Source: Chimonanthus salicifolius
Lineage: Eukaryota > Streptophyta > Magnoliopsida > Laurales > Calycanthaceae
DNA length: 64,000 nucleotides
Reading direction: 5' to 3'
Assembly (NCBI GenBank): GCA_013350335.1
Contig: CM023538.1
Span: forward strand, 49,330,695-49,394,694
Below, one piece after another: positions 58,203 through 64,000 of the stretch (within the stretch, counting starts at the first letter, position 1; every line of letters begins with the position of its first letter). Below the pieces are notes generated by a model. It was not told the origin of the DNA. It saw nothing but the letters and a program-made list of their open reading frames with translations, and searched no databases. The translations under genes and the position numbers were made by a program.

Positions 58203-60533
58203 GACTGCGTTTGGTTGGGGGTAAGAGGGGGTTACTCCCCTTTACCCTTGTTTGGTAATGGAGAGGTAAGGGTGAAACCCTTGCCCCTCTTTACCCTTCT
58301 TTACCCCCCTGTATCCCTCTTTGCACTTATGGAGCAAAAATATTTTAAAATATTTTTTAATATCAATTTATTAATTATGTTTCATAAAATTTTATTTTTA
58401 TTTTTTATATTATATGAATTTAATAAAAATTGTTAATATATTACACTCCTTACCCCCTCTTTGCACCTATGGAATAAAAATATTTAAAATATTTTTAATT
58501 AATGAATATTATTTAATAATTATATTTTATCATTTTTTTATTTTTTATTATATAAATTTAGTAAAAAAATTATTTCTAATAAGCCCTCTTGATCCTTCTT
58601 TACCCCTCTTTACCCCCCCTTTACCCCTCTTTGTACCTATTACCCTTCTTTACCCCTCTTTACCCCCTTTTCCCCTCTTTACCCCCTTTATCCCTCTTTG
58701 CACCTATTACCCTTATTTACCCCTCTAGACTCTCTTTACCCCACTAAACCATGTTTACCCCTCTTTACCCCCCTTTACCCCTCTTTGCACCTATTAGCAT
58801 TCTTTACCCCTCTAAACTCTCTTTACCCTTCTTTAGCCTTCTTTTCCCTTCTTTACCCCTCTTTACCCCTCTAAACCATGTTTACCCCCCTTTACCCCTC
58901 TTTACACCTATTACCCTTATTTACGCCTCTAAACCCTCTTAACCCCTCTTTATCCCCTTTACCCCTCTTTGCACTTATGACCCTTCTTTACCCCTCTAAA
59001 CCCTCTTTACCCTTCTGTACCCCTCTTTGCACCTACTACCCTTCTTTACCCCTCTAAACCCTCTTTACCCTTCTTTACCCCTCTTCGCACCTACTACCCT
59101 TCTTTACCCCTCTAACACTCTTCACCCCTCTAACCCTCTTTACCTTTCTTTACCCCTCTAAACCCTCTTTACGCCTCTTTGCACCTATGAAGTAAAAATA
59201 TTTTAAAATATTTTTTAATTGATTAATATTATTCAATAATTATATTTTAATTTTTTTTAATATTATATAAATTTAATAAAATTATCTATTCTAATAAAGT
59301 TGTTAATATATTACCCCTCTAGACTCTCTTTACCCCACTAAACCATGTTTACCCCTCTTTACCCCCCTTTACCCCTCTTTGCACCTATTAGCATTCTTTA
59401 CCCCTCTAAACTCTCTTTACCCTTCTTTAGCCTTCTTTTCCCTTCTTTACCCCTCTTTACCCCTCTAAACCATGTTTACCCCCCTTTACCCCTCTTTACA
59501 CCTATTACCCTTATTTACGCCTCTAAACCCTCTTAACCCCTCTTTATCCCCTTTACCCCTCTTTGCACTTATGACCCTTCTTTACCCCTCTAAACCCTCT
59601 TTACCCTTCTATACCCCTCTTTGTACCTACTACCCTTCTTTACCCCTCTAAACCCTCTTTACCCTTCTTTACCCCTCTTCGCACCTACTACCCTTCTTTA
59701 CCCCTCTAACACTCTTCACCCCTCTAACCCTCTTTACCTTTCTTTACCCCTCTAAACCCTCTTTACGTCTCTTTGCACCTATGAAGTAAAAATATTTTAA
59801 AATATGTTTTAATTGATTAATATTATTCAATAATTATATTTTAATTTTTTTTAATATTATATAAATTTAATAAAATTATCTATTCTAATAAAGTTGTTAA
59901 TATATTACCCCTCTTTACCCCCCCCCCCCCCCCCTCCTTCCCTTCTTTGCACCTATGGAGCCAAAAATATTTTAAAATATTTTTTAATTGATGAATATTA
60001 TTTAGTAATCATGTTTTATTTTTTTTTATTATATAAATTTAATAAATTTGTTAATATATTACCCCTCTTTATCCCCTCTTTGCACCTATAGAGCAAAAAT
60101 ATTTAAAATATATTTTAATTGATGAGCATTATTTAATAATCATGTTTTATTTTTTTTTATTATATGAATTTAATAAAATTGTTAATATATTACCCATCTT
60201 TACCCCCTCTTTGCACCTATGGAGCAAAAATATTTAAAATATCTTTTAATTGATGAATATTATTTAATAATTATGTTTTATAATTTTTTTATTATATTGA
60301 ATTTTTAAAAAATATTAATTCTAATAAAATTGTTAATATATCAGGTTACCCCTACTTATAGTTACCAAATAAGATTTTTTACCCTTATGGTCAGTTCTTA
60401 CTTTACCACTGCAATTACAAAACAAGATAAGGGTAATCCTTGTTCAAGGGTGACCCCTACTCGACCCCTTTTCAAGGGTGAGCCCTACTCAGGGGTAACC
60501 CCTTTAAAATTTACCCCTCATCCAAATGCAGCC
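58203..60533. mobile_element. Inverted-repeat element with CCCCTCTTTA tandem interior (2331 bp)
   Basis: The left end GACTGCGTTTGGTTGGGGGT and the reverse-complemented right end GGCTGCATTTGGATGAGGGG are terminal inverted repeats. It lies inside a hairpin unit, with TTT on both sides (a possible 3-bp duplication, as in PIF/Harbinger-type MITEs). The interior alternates TTTACCCCTCT/AAACCCTCT arrays with AT-rich blocks beginning GCAAAAATATTTTAAAATAT. The Pro/Leu/Thr-rich ORFs in it are low-complexity and not genes. A C17-18 tract lies at about 59920-59936. Confidence 0.7.
58718..59905. repeat. Two near-identical 594-bp tandem copies
   Basis: TTACCCCTCTAGACTCTC starts at 58718 and again at 59312. 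A 63-codon frame is identical in both (58751 and 59345). Only a few substitutions are seen (for example CTGTACC/CTATACC), so the duplication is recent compared with the rest of the element. Confidence 0.9.
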
Positions 60534-60700
60534 TTTATGTTTGGCTTCAACCTAAACTATTGCATATCATATAGATTGAGTGTAAGACCAAACATTGGCA
60601 GCGGTTCAACAATTGAATATTATATGAACTGTGTAAGACTAAAGCCAGGCTTCGGCTCCATAACATTGAATATCTATAGAGTTGAGTAAGACCATTTAGG
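60534..60700 (+). repeat. Hairpin-unit array, block 2
   Basis: Continues block 1 after the inserted element. Units include GTTCA/TGAAC (60602-60606, 60623-60627) and weaker ones, each followed by GNGTAAGAC. It then passes into TCAAATTGGTAACTGAGGAT and GTCGACAG sequence. Confidence 0.75.
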
Positions 60701-60848
60701 ATTGTCAAATTGGTAACTGAGGATCAAACTGTCGACAGATAGAAACATCATCGTCGACTAAACTCTAATGAATATACTACAGTCAAGTCACAATAAGATA
60801 CCGTCGATAGATGCTCAAGCAACTGGTGACTGCATATGTGACTACAAC

Positions 60849-61989
60849 TGTTAGTCCCCGGCTTGCCAAGTCTCCTATTTGTTAATTCCATGACTTAGGT
60901 GAAGCCTTTCCTCGGAATATTAAAGCAATGATACAAGACTCAAGTGATGTGAATGTTGAATCAAACATCGAAGAAGGAAGATCAAGTTCAAGATTAAGCA
61001 TCACCATGTGTATGACAATCACACAGGTAAATTGGCCATTTATGACTTTAGGTGGAACCCACACCCATAGTGGTCCTTGTTTAGGCTTACATATCACTTG
61101 GTAAATCATAATCTAGCCTAAGTAAGCTTTGACACTGATCAAAACCAAACGGTTACAAACATTGGAAAAATGACAAACTGTCAGGTAGACATGTCTAACT
61201 TATCGACCCATCGGTGAGAGAGGACATACCCATGGTGGTCATCAACATGTTGACTGGATTGACAAGGGTGCTAGATCGGAAGCACTACCATTTGGGGTTG
61301 CTCTCAAATCAAGTGTCTCGTGCACACCGACACATTGATGATGAAAGATAGACCCGTCGATGCGCACGACAAGTTGACCTAGGTTGAGTGAGTTCTGGAA
61401 CTTAGAAGTCAGGGGTACTTTCAGAACAGACACATCTATGTAATAGACCCAACGAAAGTACTAGGATCGACCCATCTATGGTACCGACATGTCTAGACAT
61501 AAGTTTGTCAACCCGTCTATGTTACCGACCCATCGGTAGTGACCGTTTTGTTAGTGCCCGGTTTTACCGAGTCCCTAAGTTTATCAATTCCTTGACTCGG
61601 GAAGAAGTACTTGCTAGAAGCTTGAAGATTTAAGGTTATCAAGATTGAAGATCATACTCCACCGGATTGAAGCTCATCGTTGTGGCAAAACTTATGAGTT
61701 TTGGGACTTAGAACTTAACTGGACTCTAGTGAAAACAAGCATCTCGGTAATTCAAGACCGATAGAGAGTACCAGGACCGACCCTTCGGTAAAGGGCGACA
61801 GATCCTTCTAGGAGTGTTTAATTAATGTACACATCTCTTGCTCACACAAGACCTTGCATCTTGATTAATATTGTTATTCCGCTTTATTAATTTTTTTAAT
61901 TAAGAAATTTACAAAGGATCGAAAAAACTGGGGATTGTCCTATTCACCCCCCCTCTAGACAATAGTATTCTAGCACTCGGGAACTTTCA
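60849..61989 (+). mobile_element. SIRE-type LTR fragments with two LTR starts and one end
   Basis: TGTTAGTCCCCGGCTTGCC at 60849 and TGTTAGTGCCCGGTTTTACC at 61549 are both starts of the LTR family seen at 29122. One end CGGGAACTTTCA lies at 61989. The first copy is cut off at 61548 and the second lacks its middle. The flanks of the whole block do not match, so a simple solo-LTR insertion is not supported. Confidence 0.7.
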
Positions 61990-62420
61990 TATTGCATATC
62001 ACAAAGATTATGTAAGCTCAATGTTACTCTTGTTTGGCATTATCTACACATTACTTTATTATATAGACTGAGTGTAAGACCAAACATAATTGGCATTAGT
62101 TCAAACCATTGATTATTATGAATTGAGTACAAGACCAAATTCACTAACTGGCACACACAAACATTTGCACCAGTTCTTACCATTGAATATCTTGAACTGA
62201 GTGTAAGACCAATGTTATTTGTTAAGCATCAATTTTAACATTGTATAACACATAGACTGAGTGTAAGACGAAACACATTTGGCGTCAGTCTAACCATTGA
62301 TTATTTAGACTGAGTGTAAGACCAAACAATGGTAGGAGTTCATCCATTAAACCACATGAACTGCGTAAGGCCATACTCATGCTTCAACTCCATAAGTCCG
62401 AATATCTAGAGAGCTTAGTA
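61990..62420 (+). repeat. Hairpin-unit array, block 3
   Basis: Units with arms AGTTC/GAATT (62098, 62120), CAGTTC/GAACTG (62171, 62194), CAGTCTAA/TTAGACTG (62286, 62305) and AGTTCAT/ATGAACT (62337, 62356), each followed by GNGTAAGNC. As in block 2 it leads into CAAAATGGTGATACATGACC and CCGTCGACAG, so blocks 2 and 3 are paralogous ends of the array. Confidence 0.85.
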
Positions 62421-63732
62421 AGACCATTTAGTTTAGTCAAAATGGTGATACATGACCAAACCGTCGACAGGTAGAAGCATCACCCTCGAAAGAATTGAAA
62501 TGAGTACTCTGCAGTCATGTACTGATATGAACCTGTTGGCAAATGCCTTGGCAATTGACAACAAATTATAGACTGCAACAAATGGTTGGTCTATTATTGG
62601 TTATCGTCGATTAATAGGCTTCTAACCATCGATAGCGCTTCATTCCAGAACAGAGAGTTTTCTTTGTTTACATTGTGTCGACTGTTACACATTAAACCGT
62701 CGACAACATTCTATTCTAGAACAGCGAGTTTTCTCTGTTTACATTGTGTTGACTGTTTTACTAGACTGTCGCCTATCCGAAATTGAATACACATGGAACA
62801 GGTGCAATGTGTCGACAATCCTCCTTAACTGTCGATTGTTAGAAATCAACGGTCTGGTAGGTAGAACATTAAATATATTCAGAATGGATACATTTTCCAT
62901 TTAATGCTTGGCAACGGTTATGAATTCAAGCGAATTCAAATTGAGATTATATATACTGGCCAATATCTAGGAGAAAATTGCTGGAGCAGTGAGACATCAA
63001 TCTGAAGGAATACCCAAACTTCATACTCCCAGTCACCGAGAGAGAGAGATCCTATCATATAGAGACTCAGATAAAGCCCATTCATACCCATTGCTAAGCC
63101 GCCATCTCTATTCATACATTTTGAGTAACTCTAGTTGAGTTTCATTGTTATTTTGTTAGAGCTACTCCTGTGCTACAAATGTAATTGTTGTTTTCTTTCT
63201 AAGAGAGAATAATGAGAGAAGGGACGAAGAACCCTATTGTGCGGTTGAGAAAAATGGTCAGTCCCGAACTCGAAAAGAGACCTCTTGGGATTAGAGAGCA
63301 ATCGGAGAATGGTGTGATGGTTTGTCCTTCACCCATAAGAAGGGTGGGTTAGTTAATTTAACCCTCGAGTGCGGATCGGGGCAAGGATGTAGGTGGGAAC
63401 AACCAAACCTCGTTAAAACGGGTTGTATCTCTCCATCTTTTGTATCCCCTTATATGGTGCTTGTGATTTACTTTTCTACATGTTTCATACTTAGTTAATC
63501 TGATATGGTTTGTTAGCATTACACATAGCAACACAATGAAAGCACCATGTGTGGATGCTCAATGTTCCTATGCTCTAACCTATTCACATCTGCATCACTG
63601 CCTTAATTTGTAGTGGATGTGCCTGCTCAATATGCTAAACCGATTTAATTAAGATAACTAAAAAAACATTTTTGAATCAATCACAAAAAGGAAGAGGAAT
63701 CCGAAAAGTTTGTATGGACTCAATTCATCAAC

Positions 63733-63759
63733 ACCCCCCCCCCCCCCCCCACCCCCCCC
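63733..63759. repeat. Poly-C tract
   Basis: A run of about 18 C, an A, then eight C. It lies in a short tandem duplication: GGACTCAATTCA followed by a C-rich tract and AAGTCANGATNTGGGAAA occurs twice between 63715 and 63862. Confidence 0.85.
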
Positions 63760-64000
63760 TCTCCTCTTAAGTCAGGATCTGGGAAACAGAGATGAATCTG
63801 AAAGGTTTGCACGGACTCAATTCACCTCCCTCCCCCCCTCTCTTGAGTCAAGATATGGGAAAAATAAGATTGATGTATAAACGTGTGGTAGGATTGATGA
63901 CATGACACAAGCTAACTTGTAATGAATCAGTGTAGCTTGGATGCCTATATCTTGTAGGTGTCCATCTTCATTTAATTCATGACCTTATAAACTCTAACAA

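Larger units (their letters stand above)
57012..63870 (+). mobile_element. Long SIRE-like copia LTR sequence, interrupted and partly duplicated
   Basis: AATATTTTGATGATGAGTAAACCATTGACT (57040 region) resembles the start of Maximus/SIRE LTRs. Near 63230-63440 the leader-like stretch (GATTAGAGAGCAATCGGAG, CGGATCGGGGCAAGGATG) and near 63715-63860 repeated CAATTCANC with poly-C and TNAGTCANGAT resemble their 3' ends. It holds hairpin-unit arrays, GTCGACAG-rich blocks at 60720-60830 and 62450-62800, and two insertions. The array-plus-GTCGAC order occurs twice, so it may be two partial LTRs. No gag or pol is visible. Confidence 0.5.

Noticed and set aside
58230..60100. TTTACCCCTCTAAACCC arrays as interstitial telomere repeats
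   Set aside because: The plant telomere unit is CCCTAAA in exact tandem. Here spacing and sequence are irregular, CTCTTT dominates, and terminal inverted repeats explain the block better.
57660..62420. CRISPR array
   Set aside because: Repeats are degenerate with self-complementary variable arms, the context is a plant LTR, and no cas genes are present.

Overview
This window looks like nuclear DNA of a flowering plant. It is AT-rich, packed with nested LTR retrotransposons (Ty1/copia including SIRE/Maximus-type, Ty3/gypsy, small TRIMs), hAT and Mutator-like DNA elements, MITEs and a tRNA-derived SINE. The only host-type gene I can support is an ankyrin-repeat gene of the plant ACD6/ITN1-like class. 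I cannot name the species. No rRNA, functional tRNA, CRISPR array or bacterial-style operon is visible. All calls come from reading the sequence; none was checked against a database.

Layout. 1-2883: 3' part of a broken copia element. 2884-10188: an hAT element with a decayed transposase, carrying a nested gypsy solo LTR. 10.2-18.35 kb: a Mutator-like element, a TRIM whose right LTR holds a SIRE solo LTR, and a 996-bp foldback element with a perfect 9-bp target duplication. 18.4-24.5 kb: two diverged inverted copies of one repeat, one split by a solo LTR. 24.75-26.8 kb: a gypsy LTR.

27.48-55.05 kb: the minus-strand ankyrin gene. The 5' exon (54.0-54.85 kb) ends in a GTATGT donor. The next exon begins at 27653 after a TTTGGCAG acceptor, in matching phase. 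Joined, they read through the ankyrin motif expected in this family, so about 26.4 kb of retroelements sit in one intron. Inside it are a TRIM, a gypsy LTR holding a complete non-autonomous SIRE element (TSD CAATG), a copia 3' end, a gypsy LTR plus gag start holding a solo LTR and a TRIM, two further LTR-like copies, an hAT MITE and a SINE. The gene is damaged by an 11-bp tandem duplication (frameshift) and a second frameshift in the distal exon.

55-64 kb: AT-rich sequence, then a long SIRE-like LTR. It carries an unusual array of short hairpin units whose arms vary between units yet stay complementary. A 2.33-kb CCCCTCTTTA-rich inverted-repeat element and SIRE LTR fragments interrupt it.

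The most distinctive observations are the TE-filled intron, the hairpin-unit array, the double-palindrome foldback element, the pol-less SIRE element with repeated polypurine motifs, and three solo LTRs of one gypsy family. They are retroelement and genome-structure features rather than a defence or metabolic system.
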